Shown here: positions 45,961 through 57,719 of the stretch, piece after piece
Numbering within the stretch: the stretch's first letter is position 1
Layout: the number at the start of each line of letters is the position of its first letter
NCBI GenBank assembly: GCA_022829145.1
Contig: CM040758.1
Coordinates: 8,044,128-8,108,127, forward strand
Origin: Albula goreensis
Lineage: Eukaryota; Chordata; Actinopteri; Albuliformes; Albulidae
Reading direction: 5' to 3'
DNA length: 64,000 bases
The notes under the pieces: generated by a model
Seen by the model: the letters and a program-made list of their open reading frames with translations, nothing else
Told to the model about the DNA's origin: nothing
Database searches by the model: none
Program-made: the position numbers and the translations under genes

Positions 45961-46165
45961 GGGTGGTTGTGTAGTACCATGGAAACAGAACTGGTCTTGT
46001 AACCTAGAGGTTGCAGGTTCCATTCTCGAATATGGCACTGCCAAAGCACCCTTGAATAGCATACTTCCCCTAAATTACTTTAAGTAAATCCCCAGATGTA
46101 TAAAAGTATGTTGTGTAAACATGCAAGCTGTGTAATTATAGCGCTCTTCATCATTTTATTTCCGA
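45961..46165 (+). mobile_element. tRNA-derived SINE relic (fish type)
   Basis: The tRNA-like head reads GGTCTTGTAACCTAGAGGTTG, then a box B variant GCAGGTTCCATTCTCG (46,012-46,027). The body follows: GGCACTGCC, GCACCCTTGAA, AGTAAATCCCCAGATGTATAAA and a decayed end near GCGCTCTTC. This matches the same fish SINE body as the copy at 26.99 kb. An A-rich tract begins about 75 bp after the end and may belong to it. Family name not assignable by eye. Confidence 0.7.
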
Positions 46166-46237
46166 TGTCCTGCTATTGAGGAGCAATGATGATATGAGAT
46201 CTAATATAAGAAGTATGGGGTTTCAAAATATAAAATG

Positions 46238-46273
46238 TAAAAAAAAAAATAAATAAAATAATAAAAAAAAAAG
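46238..46273. repeat. A-rich simple repeat (A, AAAT)
   Basis: Runs of A with interspersed AAAT/AATA words cover about 35 bp. It may be a SINE tail remnant. Confidence 0.8.
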
Positions 46274-46559
46274 TCCTCAAAATCACCTGCAAAATGATTC
46301 TGAGCATATCTCTTACACAGTCAAAGTCTGAAAGTAACAAGATGTCATTGTCACAATATCATAGGTGTTAATCTCTCATAGTGCGGAAAAATGTCCCTGT
46401 CAAGAAATGTTTTAGCCATTTCATAGTTAGCTTCCTGTAGTCGCTCAACATTCCTTTCACTGAGCTCTGCATTTGAAGTAGTAACAAATGACTTTTTTTA
46501 TTTTGGCTGTCCAGTTTGTGACTGGATACTGTCAAGCATACCTCTGACATGATGCGAAA

Positions 46560-46830
46560 GTTTACGAGTGCCTCTAATTACTTGTAAATCATTTCAAGAT
46601 CCATCCTAATTAAGACGAAGGGAAATGCAAAAGCGCGTCCAAGTATTTCAGTCCCCAAAATCGAGTTTGGTCTGTCGAACGGAAAACACATTCCTGAGCC
46701 TCAGAAAAACACATTGACGAAAGCTGTGTCACAGTGGTCAGGCTGTGGTGCAAACTCAGGGGGCTTGATTTAACCACTCGGTTTGGAAGAGTTACTTAAA
46801 CAACATTCTTTGTCCGTTTCAGTTTGAAAT
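46560..46830. promoter_or_regulatory. CNE-like block with homeodomain and POU words
   Basis: TAATTA at 46,575 and TAATTAAG at 46,608 are followed by ATGCAAA (POU octamer-like) at 46,625 and several CpGs, all in unique sequence. No long frame. Strong enhancer-like texture; conservation untested. Confidence 0.33.
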
Positions 46831-47585
46831 AAAACAAAAAAAATTGTTGTGCTGTGGCAAGAGTAATACTGATTTGGCTGGTGCTTCTCTTTGGCTGCTG
46901 TCGGTGGTTCCTGTTGTCTCCCCAAACGTGTGAGGCCTTCAGGGGTACAGAAAGCAGTGGCTTCACCAACGGGAACACACAGCTGAGGTTGATTTTAATC
47001 AGCACCGGTGTGTCAGTCTCCATTTTACTTTTTGACTATTAACGGTGGCACAGCCTGTTATGCCTTAAGAAGGTGGATTCTCAAATATGAGTGCATGTAT
47101 TTTCTTTTTGGTCCCTCTTTGTTTAGATTTCGATATTTGGTTTTACATTTTGTTTGAATTTGAAGTTTTTCTTCAGGATTTTCTTTTCTGGAATTGGTCA
47201 ATTTTGTACACTGTCCAGAAATACCTACTGACTTTTTAATGAATGAAAGTGACATGATGATTATGATGATGAAGCATGCAGAGACTGGCTGCCTGGAAAC
47301 CGATTTAGTGTACTCATCACTGTCTAGCAGCAGAAACACCAACTGAGTGTATGCTGACTTCACCTTCCTCCAATAACTTGGTGGTGTACCTCCTGCAGTA
47401 CGGAGAGAAACAAAATAGTCGTTTTGTCAATCAAAGGAGTCACATGCCTATGGCTCTCCACCCTAAACCAGCACTTTTTGTGGCGACTCAACTTTTTCAG
47501 TCAGGATTGGGGGAAAAAGAGGGAAAAATCAGTGGGAAATGGAAAGTAAAGAAAAAAACCCAAGCTTCCATCCACCAAGGTTGTC
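46830..47585. other. Intergenic sequence, nothing recognised
   Basis: Frames of 62-101 codons overlap on opposite strands without domains. Nothing else is recognised. Confidence 0.5.
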
Positions 47586-47588
47586 AAG

Positions 47589-47609
47589 TTTTTTTTTTTT
47601 TTTTTTTTT
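47589..47609. repeat. Poly(T) tract
   Basis: Twenty-one T residues, possibly the complement of a retroposon A-tail. No recognisable body lies on either side. Confidence 0.9.
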
Positions 47610-48765
47610 AACAAGACAGAGGTGACAACACTACACACACATATACAATGCTGTGAAGCTGAACACAGTAACAGAACACACTTTCTCCAATGTGAAGAAT
47701 GTCATCCGTCATGTTGCCACACTGACGTTGGAGGGGCAAGTAAATATTTGTACTGGGGACGGACAAAATGGCAGACAAGTGCTAAAGGTCAGGGTGTTCT
47801 CAGACATCAGCATTCTTAGAGAAAACGCACTGAAAAACGTGTCAGTCTTATCACACCCTTAAAAAAACCAACAGATTCATCTGCTCACATACTGAGTATA
47901 TCTTACATGTTTGCTGAATTGTGTGCTATTCTGTTAAAATAATTGAGATTTGAGTGAAAGGTGACATTTTCACATTTAGCCCTTCACACATGTATTTCAA
48001 ATTCAGGTAGTACTTATAGATGAAAATATTGTTGAATTTTTTTTATTATTATTCAAACACATTACCTTTACTATGTATAGATTTGAGCATTTTACATTTC
48101 AGGCTAATTAAAATGTTAGAAGCTGGCATCAGTCTAGCACAGATATAAGACTCTGTCTGTTTCTCTCCAGGGTGAGATAGATACAATTATCAGTGTCTTG
48201 CCCCCCTCTCTCTATCTGAAAGGCATTCATTATTTAGTAAATTTCTTTATAAGTGGGGAACCTTGGGGACTTTGATAAGGTTAAGCCTAGTGAGAGCACA
48301 GGGGGTACAGCCAGACAGGGTGTCCTCCAAAATGTGCTTAAGACATGAACCCTGGTTTGCCACAGATTGAGCTATTAACTGAAGACAACCCCTAAAATCC
48401 CAATGGTTTAATGCAGAATTTTGAGCACCCCCAATTACTGAATTCTAAAGTGAAATTACTTTTGAAGGAGCCAAGTCCCTCGGCAATTCTCTCTGACTAA
48501 ATTATGGAGAATTTTTTCAGTGGCAGGAGGCTCTGAAATGCCTGGAAAATATCACAGAGGATAATGCAAAACATCAAAATAGAGGCATAATAATTCTCCT
48601 TCATATTTGCCTGTAGACAAGGGAGGAGAAACCCACCTAGTGTATTGGTACCAATACATAAATAGCAGAATTCAATGACCGTTAAGACCTTTAAAGTGAA
48701 AAGTTTGGGGGGCTGGGTGGTGTTATACTAACATTCAGATGCCAGCTGGAACTTTAAAGATAAGA
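47610..48765. other. Intergenic sequence, nothing recognised
   Basis: AT-rich unique sequence without recognised genes or repeats. Confidence 0.5.
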
Positions 48766-48769
48766 TAAT

Positions 48770-49215
48770 TACATAATGGAAGGTTTATCTTACCCGTTTG
48801 GTCCCAGGGTCGGTATTTATTTTGTTTTGGCCATTAATGAAAGAGCAGTTTTTTCTCAAAAAGTAAGATTGTTACGGCGCTGTGTACCTGGGTCAAGAAT
48901 TTAAATGGTGTGAACACCTTTTTTTCTGTGATCATATGACTAATCTCTCGTCCCATGTGTACACGGCTTAGGGCCGAGGGAGTCTGGCAGGTTTGGTTTT
49001 GACATCAGATCTTTTTTTTTTTTCCCTAAAAGCACTTAAAACAATTAACCCGCCATCCCAACCTATCCCGGAATGTCCATCAATGCAAGTGAGTCGGCAT
49101 GCTTTGGCTGACTGCTGAGGGTTTCCAAGCCAGCAATTATCATTCCTTGCGATCTTTGGGCCAAAAGATTATCATAGTTCATGGACAGCTGTCCCGCAGT
49201 GTTATGCGCACTCCG
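48770..49215. promoter_or_regulatory. CNE-like block
   Basis: Long unique sequence with GATAAGATAATTA at its start, GGCCATTAATGAAAG, TTAAAACAATTAACC and retained CpGs near 49,190-49,220. It runs directly into the longest open frame of the window. Texture suggests a conserved regulatory element of several hundred bases. Confidence 0.33.
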
Positions 49216-49220
49216 GCGGG

Positions 49221-49733
49221 TTAAATCGCGGTGTGTAGATAAGGGTTCCAGAAGTTTTCTTTGAGAGAGAGGGCCCTTATCATTTGAGGATTATCCCCAG
49301 ACCCTGCTAAGAGGTTATCAAATGGGGGCAAGGTCCTTTCGGTGACATGAATCAAGGAGACGTGCTTTTTCTTTTCGTTGGGTCCGCAGTGTAAACAGCC
49401 TCCGCTCCCTCTGTGTTTTGGGTTTGCCCTTGTGGCCGCTGTGCAAGCTTGCGTTCCGTTGTCTGTTCGGGCAGCGATAAGCACTGACAGACCTATGACC
49501 TCATTGATGTTCCTCCCTCCCGATGGATCACAGTCTGCTGTAGCGACGCCTAACCCACCCTTGTAAGATTTGTTACTTATCAAATCCCAGAAACCTTTGC
49601 TGGGACTGCTGTAGGCTCCTAAGTAGCTGCATATTTCTCTGTGCAGTTGACCCAAGGGAACAAAAACGATTTCATTGTCAGTTGCCAACATGAAATATTT
49701 CATGATAACTCTTGAATAAAAAAAGGGTATCAT
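49221..49733 (-). other. 170-codon open frame, coding status doubtful
   Basis: This is the longest open frame in the window. The predicted protein has no recognisable domain, signal peptide or transmembrane pattern. A cysteine-containing GGCLHCGPNEKKK stretch resembles half a zinc knuckle but lacks a partner. The start context is poor (pyrimidine-rich, no purine at -3), and a 62-codon plus-strand frame overlaps. The upstream end of the frame is AT-rich, while its body is high-complexity and CNE-like. A single-exon gene, a retained exon or a stop-poor CNE are all possible, with the last most likely. Confidence 0.2.
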
Positions 49734-49734
49734 A

Positions 49735-51315
49735 GGAAAAAAAAAAAGTAAACAGAATTAACTTCATTACATTCAGGCAGGGAGATGGGGGGGTTGGGTG
49801 ATTGGGTGGGGGGTGTGCATGCCCCCCTCCTGTGGTGAACAGGTGGAGACTGGGTATTGGGAGAGGGAAGACGAAAGTGATCAAACACAGCAGGGGATGA
49901 AGTTCTTTTCTTAGGTTTTTCTTATTCTTGTAATATCTCTTCCTGTATCTTTATATTCCTGCCTGACATTCACTCATTTAAAAATAAATACATTAATTAA
50001 AACAGCAACAAGTACACACCTGCCAAAATTGGGCAGTGAAAGTAGATTTTCCTGATTTTAAGTAGATTTTAAGCTTACTATCAAGATAATTACATTTCTT
50101 GCTGTCAGTCTCAATTTTTCATATTGCTGCTAGCAGTGGTCAGACTGCAGGTAAGGCAACTGAGAATGACTTTGTTTCAACCAGTCTGGGTTGCCAGGGT
50201 GTGTGGAACAATCTGTGTGCCATGATGTGTAGTGTGTTAAGGAGATTACCCAGAGCATTTAGTCCAACTTGGCAGCACAAGGTCTAACACAAGCAGTCTG
50301 ATTATTTCACTTATATTTCAACAAAAAAAAAAATACTAGTTTTTTTGAGAATATGGTAGTTTAAGGCTTGACATTGAGCATGAGCAGGCCAGGGGAAATA
50401 AAGGAGAAACCTGGGGAAAATGGCACCGTTGGCAGATACACACGACCACGAGCCACAGGTAACATTTCAATGTCTGCAGACACGGAGTGACCAGCCAAGG
50501 CTACGGGCTGCCAATGGCAACGACCCTCCCTGTGCTTCATTTATGTTTCCCTCTTTAGTAATTGATGTGCCAGGCAGTCTGAATAATCATCCGTTTTATT
50601 GATATTTTAACATGTTTCCTGCTCATGGTAGAAAGCCGTATTTGTTAAATTCATTTTCCTCAGTTTGAGACACTATTCACTCTTAATGTAACACACTATA
50701 TATTCCACATTGAAGGTATGTAGTGTGGTCATTGGCTTCTCAGAGTGCGAAGTAATGCATATTTTTCACATGACGTTACTTAAACAATAAACCCGACCCC
50801 CATGTAAACACGCATACACAATAAACGTTTAGAAATGTTTTTATTTTACTTTTCCATTCATCGTCATACTCAAGAACAATTTAATAAATGACTTCAAATC
50901 CATTAACAGCAGCAAAATATGATATGGATAACCAGCATCCTAAAAGGACAATTCATATTCACATGGTATGGCTGATATAACTATACTAAAACTGAGTGTG
51001 ATGAAAAAAGTTCTATGTCACATATACAAAAAAAAATTCTCAGTAGCTTGCGATCATCAAATCTGGAGTTTAAAGGGGGTGGGGGAGCAAATCATACTTG
51101 AGCGTTCAGTTAGTGACTCCTGTAGTTAAGGTCCATTAAGAACATACAGGCAATGTGTGTTCCACTCCACACGGGGTGTGTCTCTCAGTCCAAATACTCC
51201 CAAACATGTAACAGAAGCATGCACATAGTGGATGAACCCCTGAGCTTTCCCTAGAACAGTACCGTGCCTCAGTGCCTCCCGAGAAGGAGAACACCCTGCA
51301 GCCACACCAGCCCAG
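49735..51315. other. Intergenic sequence, nothing recognised
   Basis: A short poly(A) lies near 49,737 and a G/C-rich patch at 49,785-49,830. The rest is AT-rich and unique. No gene recognised. Confidence 0.5.
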
Positions 51316-51319
51316 GCTG

Positions 51320-52237
51320 AGAGACCTTACTGCCTCATACAGAGACCTTATTACCACACACAGAGACCTTATTACCTCACACAGAGACCTTATTATCTCA
51401 TACAGAGACCTTATTACCTCACACAGAGACCTTATTACCTCACACAGAGACCTTACTGCCTCACACAGAGACCTTACTGCCTCACACAGAGACCTTACTG
51501 CCTCACACAGAGACCTTATTACCTCACACAGAGACCTTATTACCTCACACAGAGACCTTACTGCCTCACACAGAGACCTTACTGCCTCACACAGAGACCT
51601 TATTACCTCACATAGAGACCTTATTACCTCACAGAGACAGAGACCTTACTGCTTACTCACACAGAGACCTTATTACCTCACATAGAGACCTTATTACCTC
51701 ACACAGAGACCTTACTGCCTCACACAGAGACCTTACTGCCTCACACAGAGACCTTATTACCTCACACAGAGACCTTACTGCCTCACACAGAGACCTTACT
51801 GCCTCACACAGAGACCTTATTACCTCACATAGAGACCTTATTACCTCACACAGAGACCTTACTACCTCACACAGAGACCTTACTGCCTCACACAGAGACC
51901 TTATTACCTCACACAGAGACCTTACTGCCTCACACAGAGACCTTATTACCTCACACAGAGACCTTACTGCCTCACAGAGACCTTATTACCTCACACAGAG
52001 ACCTTACTGCCTCACACAGAGACCTTATTACCTCAAACAGAGACCTTATTACCTCACACAGAGACCTTATTCAAACAGAGACTCACACACACAGAGACCT
52101 TATTACCTCACACAGAGACCTGCCTCACACAGAGACCTTACTGCCTCACACAGAGACCTTATTACCTCACACAGAGACCTTACTGCCTCAAACAGAGACT
52201 TACAGCCTCAAACAGAGACCTTATTACCTCACACAGA
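51320..52237. repeat. 21-bp minisatellite array, about 43 units
   Basis: The unit is AGAGACCTTATTACCTCACAC (type A) or the same with CTTACTGCCT in place of CTTATTACCT (type B). The two types occur in short blocks, often AA followed by BB, rather than at random. Units are nearly identical, and the period breaks only near 51,631-51,660, 51,976 and 52,067-52,135. Because 21 is a multiple of three, one frame stays open for the first 414 bases and would encode HRDLITS and HRDLTAS heptads. It closes at the first indel, so protein coding is unlikely. High copy identity indicates recent expansion and probable length polymorphism. Confidence 0.97.
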
Positions 52238-52239
52238 AC

Positions 52240-52543
52240 ATCCCTCACTTTGGAGACCCCGTTTCCATGAGCTTCCATAGAGCCCAGTGCAGCACGTTAT
52301 TCATTGTGTGTTTACTATGACATGCATAACATTCAAATACATTCAAATGAGCTCATCTACATTTTGTATACATTTGTATTCTGTATTGTCTGTAATAGTT
52401 ACTAAGAGTGGCATTCACATGGTGTTTTGTACTTCTGGTATTATGACTAGTTCCACCATCTCCAGTCGCACCATGCAATTACTTATTACTAATTATTATT
52501 AATTATTACCATGCAACCAAGATAAAAATAACAGTTGGAGTTG

Positions 52544-52545
<2 letters not shown>
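52240..52545. other. Intergenic sequence, nothing recognised
   Basis: AT-rich unique sequence between two repeats, with no recognisable gene. Confidence 0.55.

Positions 52546-52585
<40 letters not shown>
52546..52585. repeat. (ATT)n microsatellite
   Basis: An uninterrupted trinucleotide run of about 13 units. Confidence 0.95.
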
Positions 52586-52586
<1 letters not shown>

Positions 52587-53005
52587 TGAAAAACTGTGTT
52601 CTTTATGCACAAAGAACCTAATGGTGTGGTATTTCTGTGTGTCACGCTGTGAGAGCAGGACACAGAAGAGAGCATTCATCATTTCTTCAAGGTTTAGCAC
52701 AGTTTCAGTGTGTCTCTAAGGCCTTTAAATCTCTCTGAGTTAAATAGGAACTCTACAATAGCCACGAGGCCCATATCTCATCCTTTTCCCTGCCCCTATC
52801 TCATATGGCAGGGACTCAAGCAGGCACTTCTCAGGGCAGTGCTATGAGCTCCATCTTTGCAGTCCAAACAGCAATAGGCTAAGCATTAACACAGTTGTCG
52901 CCAACAGTCACAAAATGATTGGGCCGAATTTTAAGATAAAGTGCAGCTGAGGAATGAGAAGGTAGAGGGAGGCTCCATCCTTACCTCTAAGAGTGTCTAA
53001 GAATA
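52586..53005. other. Intergenic sequence, nothing recognised
   Basis: Unique sequence without gene or element. Confidence 0.5.
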
Positions 53006-53009
53006 GACA

Positions 53010-53360
53010 GACCCCCGAGTCCGCTTGGGAAATGGAGAATACGCACGCGGAAGCTACAAAGAACCTAATTTCATCCGAATCCTGTACTCTGCGCGGGAAT
53101 GAAATAATTTATTGACCCATTTTCCTGCTCTCTGCCCTATTTCTTTTAATTCAGATGCCAATTACTTCAGATTCTCCTCGCGCTGTGGAAGTTGAGAAGG
53201 CCCAAAGACAATTTCTTTGAAACACTTACATGTGAAGATGAGATTAGAAGACTTGCTCTTTTTTTTCTTTCTAAGAGCGATGACATCAGATTCACTCATA
53301 AGTTCGAACATTCATAAATACTGTAGTAATTAAGCATTGTGTGGATGTAAAATCTAGGAG
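53010..53360. promoter_or_regulatory. CNE-like block
   Basis: High-complexity sequence with CpGs, AATTTATTGACCC, TTTTAATTCAGATGCCAATTAC and GATGACATCAG (CRE-like) words, and no long frame. Enhancer-like texture only. Confidence 0.33.
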
Positions 53361-55085
53361 AGCATATTCGTGTTTCGAACACTACAGTTTGATTATGTAT
53401 TTACTTATTAAACAAAGGAAATACAGAAAATACAGCATCCCCTAAATTGTGCCGGAATTAGCTCAAAGCACAATCATCAGTCGTCCCTGGGTAGGACTGA
53501 ACGAGAGACATGTTTTAAAAAACTGCTTGCGGCAGTCATGTGCTGACAGAAGGCGATGTCCTCTGGAATTTTTAGACAGTATTCACTAATTTCATGAGAT
53601 GAAGAAGCCCATCATATGCAGACAGCTCTGTTACCCTCAGGCATTTTTTTTAGGCAATGCTCAGAAATGAACAACCATCTACCATCGTTCACAAACTCTG
53701 GAAGAGAAGGCTGCAGGTTATTGGTAAATGACTGGATTGTCTTTAGCGAATTGGAGCTGTAATACACCTGTGTGCTAGATCAGTTCTCATATTCTAGGAA
53801 ATGTATTTTCCCCGCAGTCTGTAAGTTTGCCCAGCAGAATTCTTACATCATCCCAGCGCTGATTCTAGTTCTCTGCTGACATGGAGGGAAACGCATTAGC
53901 TGAGCGCGCTGCTGTCGGCTCTCTCTCAGATATGACTGAGAGCACCAGAGCAACTACATCAGGTGCAGCTCTCCCCGCTGAAACTAAAGTTTGTTGCTAA
54001 CAACTTTCACACAATGAAGACATACTTGTACAGCTTTCATTGGGTTTGCCAGCTGCGTCCTCCATACAAAGGGCTTGTAGTATTATTGGCACGGCCACAA
54101 AAATCCCAAAAAAATGTACATTTAAAGTACTGGGAACGTATGGTGAATGGAAATCCCTAACTGGGTTACAATGTGAATATGACTGTAAAAATGTATTTTT
54201 CAAGCTTAATTTCATGCAGTTGAAATATGTTGGGCTTGGTTTGAATTAGTCTGTTTAAAATGTTGTCTGGCAGAATTTCAGAGTTGCACAGACCCATCTA
54301 TAGAATCATCGGCCACACACATTTGTCTGTAATTTGATAACTTTCCTTCACCAACACAGTGGAATAACCTAATTAAACGCACTTGTGCATGAAATCTTGT
54401 CTAGTCCACAGTTACACAAATGGAAAGAAATCGAACGTGGTGTCGTATCTGTGAGGTGGGGTGGTGTCCCCACATGTCGTAATTAGTAATAATTTACTGA
54501 TTTTGTGACAGAAACAGTGCTGAACAGCGGGAGACCAGGGACTGGATCTCTAACAAGCGCAATCCTCACCATCTTCTACTCCGATCCATCACAATATTTA
54601 ACAGTCGATGGCAGTGATCTACACAATGAAATGACAAAAGTGCACCAATGCTCTGATGTGTTATGGCTGCAGCTCTTCACAATTAAAACAGACTGCTGTT
54701 TGTGTTACCCCAAATTGAAGAAATCACTAAACAATAAATTAATTCTGCATATAAAATGGAGGGGGTGGTGGTGGGGGGAGTGGAAAATACATGAGAATCT
54801 GCCAGCAGTGCATTATTTGTCGTCTAACAAGTAGTAGTCTGACAGGAGATGCTGTTTGCCTCAGGATTCTGCTCCATCAGTAGTGGGCCGTCCATTTCAA
54901 TTTTCATTATATTGGCTATGAATTCGAACATTTTCGATTCCATGCCCAAAAAGCTGATTGTTTGTAAGCTGATAAGCTGTAACCATGGATTGAATTCAAA
55001 TGTGGAGTAGGTCCATATCAGCACCATTAGGTAGAATACCATCTGCCTTTTATTTATTGCTATTCTCAAAGCGTGTGAGATTTTT
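53360..55085. other. Intergenic sequence, nothing recognised
   Basis: A 109-codon plus-strand frame at 54,505-54,834 and shorter overlapping frames have no recognised domain. Confidence 0.5.
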
Positions 55086-55088
55086 AGT

Positions 55089-55108
55089 AAAAAAAAAAAA
55101 AAAAAAAA
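55089..55108. repeat. Poly(A) tract
   Basis: Twenty A residues. No retroposon body is recognised upstream. Confidence 0.9.
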
Positions 55109-56220
55109 GTGTCATGGAATCAGAAAGCTATGGCCTTTTAACTCTGGTATCAGTAAACACCCATTTTTAAACAAAGCTGGGTGCAGGTGTGAACACCTGG
55201 TGTTTTCTGCTGAGCAGGTGCAGACAGAATGTGTGTAGCTGTGAAAAGGCATGGACTGTAGCCTGTGCATGTTCTTCTCTCTGACATATCTGAGGCTTCA
55301 GTCCACAGCTCAACATAACTTCAGCGTCATGTAGAAGCCAACGACACACCTTCTGTAGCTCATTAGCAAGAATAATCATACAACAATGAAAAGTCACGAC
55401 ACCCCTGTTCTGGCATGTTATAGTGCTTGATCTGTAGCACAGATGATACTTTTTTTAACCAGTTATCATTCTCCTGGTGCTACAAAATGAAATGGTCCCA
55501 CATGTTCATATTCACTCTACAGTGAAAATGCCTCTAATTAATCTTTCAGTGTGAAACTGTACCTTTATAATGATCTGCGTGTTTTTGTTTTTTAACCAAT
55601 GAAAGCAGAAAGAGAGGGGAATCACTCTGAATCCTACTTCAAATGTATTTAAGGGTTATGATTTGTTTGCTCTCTAATTTTGAACTCTAATGATCTGAAA
55701 TTCATAGCGTCCCAAACACAGGCCTCCTGCCACAGGCAAACCTGTACACAGCAGGTCTGAGATGTTCCTGGAGCAAAGCAGCATTTTCACACCACCTCTC
55801 AGTTTTCATAAATCATTCATTCTGCGTGGGGTTTGTGCATGTAGTCACAGTCTAGGGTGGAACCTGTCTGCATGAACAGCAGATGAATGAGGCCCCCTGC
55901 GCCATCATTGTAAGGGCTCTGCTTTGACGGGGAGGAGGTGGAGCTGCGGACCGGAGCCGGAGGAGCGGAATACGAGCCGTCTCAGCTCCCAGCCTGAGTG
56001 CTCACTGCGAGAGGATTTACAGGGGATTGCTTTAACGGCATGCATTCCAGTCCAGTCCCAGACCGCATTTCACTGTCAAAATACATGGCTACCAGATGTG
56101 CATAGGTACCTGGCTCCTTGACATAGCATTTATTGGCATTTAAGAGGGGAGGGTTATCCATTGCTGAGGTCTTTTACATGGTTGGCCTTGGCTGTGTAAA
56201 TGCATTATCACATATGCGTT
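55109..56220. other. Intergenic sequence with a small CpG cluster
   Basis: About nine CpGs lie between 55,925 and 56,010 (GCGGACCGGAGCCGG region), inside a 65-codon frame without a domain. The rest is AT-rich and unrecognised. Confidence 0.45.
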
Positions 56221-56222
56221 TT

Positions 56223-56390
56223 ACCTGGTAGACCTCAGTTGTGTTAACTGGTCATAGATTAGGTCCTGCACCTAATAGACTTTAGCTGTTTGAAACGGAT
56301 AAGGTTCTGTACCTGGTAGACCTCAGGTATGTAAACAGATTACAGATTAGGTTCTGTACCTGGTAGATTCTGGGTTGCAGAATGGGTGCA
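56223..56390. repeat. 47-bp tandem repeat, about 3.7 degenerate units
   Basis: Units beginning ACCTGGTAGACCTCAG or variants start at 56,223, 56,270, 56,311 and 56,358. The first and third are 47 bp, and the second has a 6-bp deletion. Each ends with GGTTCTGT or GGTCCTGC. A related word (AGCTGGTTAGCCTCAGGTGTG) lies separately near 57,261. Confidence 0.8.
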
Positions 56391-57715
56391 GATGGATAAG
56401 GCATGTGTTTTATATAAATGTAAAAAATGGAGGTGCACCCCATAGAACGGTGTGACTAATTTACCACCAAGAATGACCCGTACTTGGGTGGGAAATTTTG
56501 TTGCTTGGCAACCACATCTCGGGATGAGATCTGCCATTTATTTCCACCTTTCACCAGTATTTATCAGATTAATATTATGTCAGAACTTATCACAGCATGG
56601 AGTAGGTAGCGAACTAATTTAGTCAAGAATCAACAAATTGATTTAACAAGTTAGCAAAGTTAAAAATGTTTTTAAAAATCCTGAGGTTTTTTCATTTTTT
56701 GAATTATGTTACCTAAACGCTCCAAAAGGGGGAGTGATAGTAAGAGTGACGAATTTGCTGAAAGACATACGGCCAAATAATGAGGTTATGGTAACTGTGT
56801 GTTTAGACAGTTTTCAGCATGGTAGTTAGTGGCTATGTTGATACTGATGTTTTCTTGCTATTCAGAAGCCAATACATGCTTTCTAGCAATGCTGCTGATG
56901 AATCTGGAGAACTACGTAAGGCAATTCAGGATATGTACAGGATACGTTTTCCATCATAGATTCACAAAATCAAAATAAATCACCTTGACAGAAATTTTAC
57001 ATTTCTGAATAAGACATTAGTGGGTAGTCGGGGCCAATATAATTTATAGCCAGTCAGTTCTAAAAATGAATTGAAATAAATTGAATCGTAATGTTTTATT
57101 AGGAATTTTCCGTTAAAACTAAATTGGACTTAATGGCACTTCCTCTCTTGAACTTAAATCAAATTGACCTCAGCTCTGGTTATAATACCACTGAATTTTA
57201 CAGCTCTTTCCCTGATAGACATAAGCCATGTCAATGGCTTAAGAAGTAGGTATGTACTGTAGCTGGTTAGCCTCAGGTGTGAACACTGGCTAGCTCTGAG
57301 TCTGAGAAAGCTAGTAGCATATTATTAATCAGAGTCTGTATCAGTGGCTCAAAAATGCTTAATCTCACCAGACTGTGGTGTATTAACATTTGCCACAGTT
57401 AAATGGGTCATCTTTGCATTCTATACTCCATTCTTGATCCACCAGGTGCCCACTTGTTTCCAGTTGTTGTCAGTAGCATTTGCCTCTCATCTGCACCAGC
57501 TCATTTGTTGTGTTGTTTAACCTGTGTATAAAACAGTCTCTTCCATAGACATAATCATTCGCTTCAGCTACTCTTTACTCAGCACTCCTTTCGGGGGGGT
57601 AGGTGGCACATCAGTGACTCAAGAGGCCCATCTGACTTTTACAAATTGTTTGGGGAAGGGGGTGTGCTAATAAAACATCAGAAATGAAATAATAATTAGG
57701 TAGCCATGGTAATTA
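56391..57715. other. Intergenic sequence with an X-box-like word
   Basis: GTTGCTTGGCAAC at 56,500-56,512 is a near-palindrome matching the RFX X-box at 11 of 12 consensus positions with a one-base spacer. The rest is AT-rich and unrecognised. Confidence 0.4.
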
Positions 57716-57719
57716 TATT

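Noticed and set aside
51272-51685. 137-codon frame encoding HRDLITS/HRDLTAS heptads
   Set aside because: It is read entirely from the 21-bp minisatellite and stays open only because 21 is a multiple of three. It closes at the first indel and has no non-repeat body.
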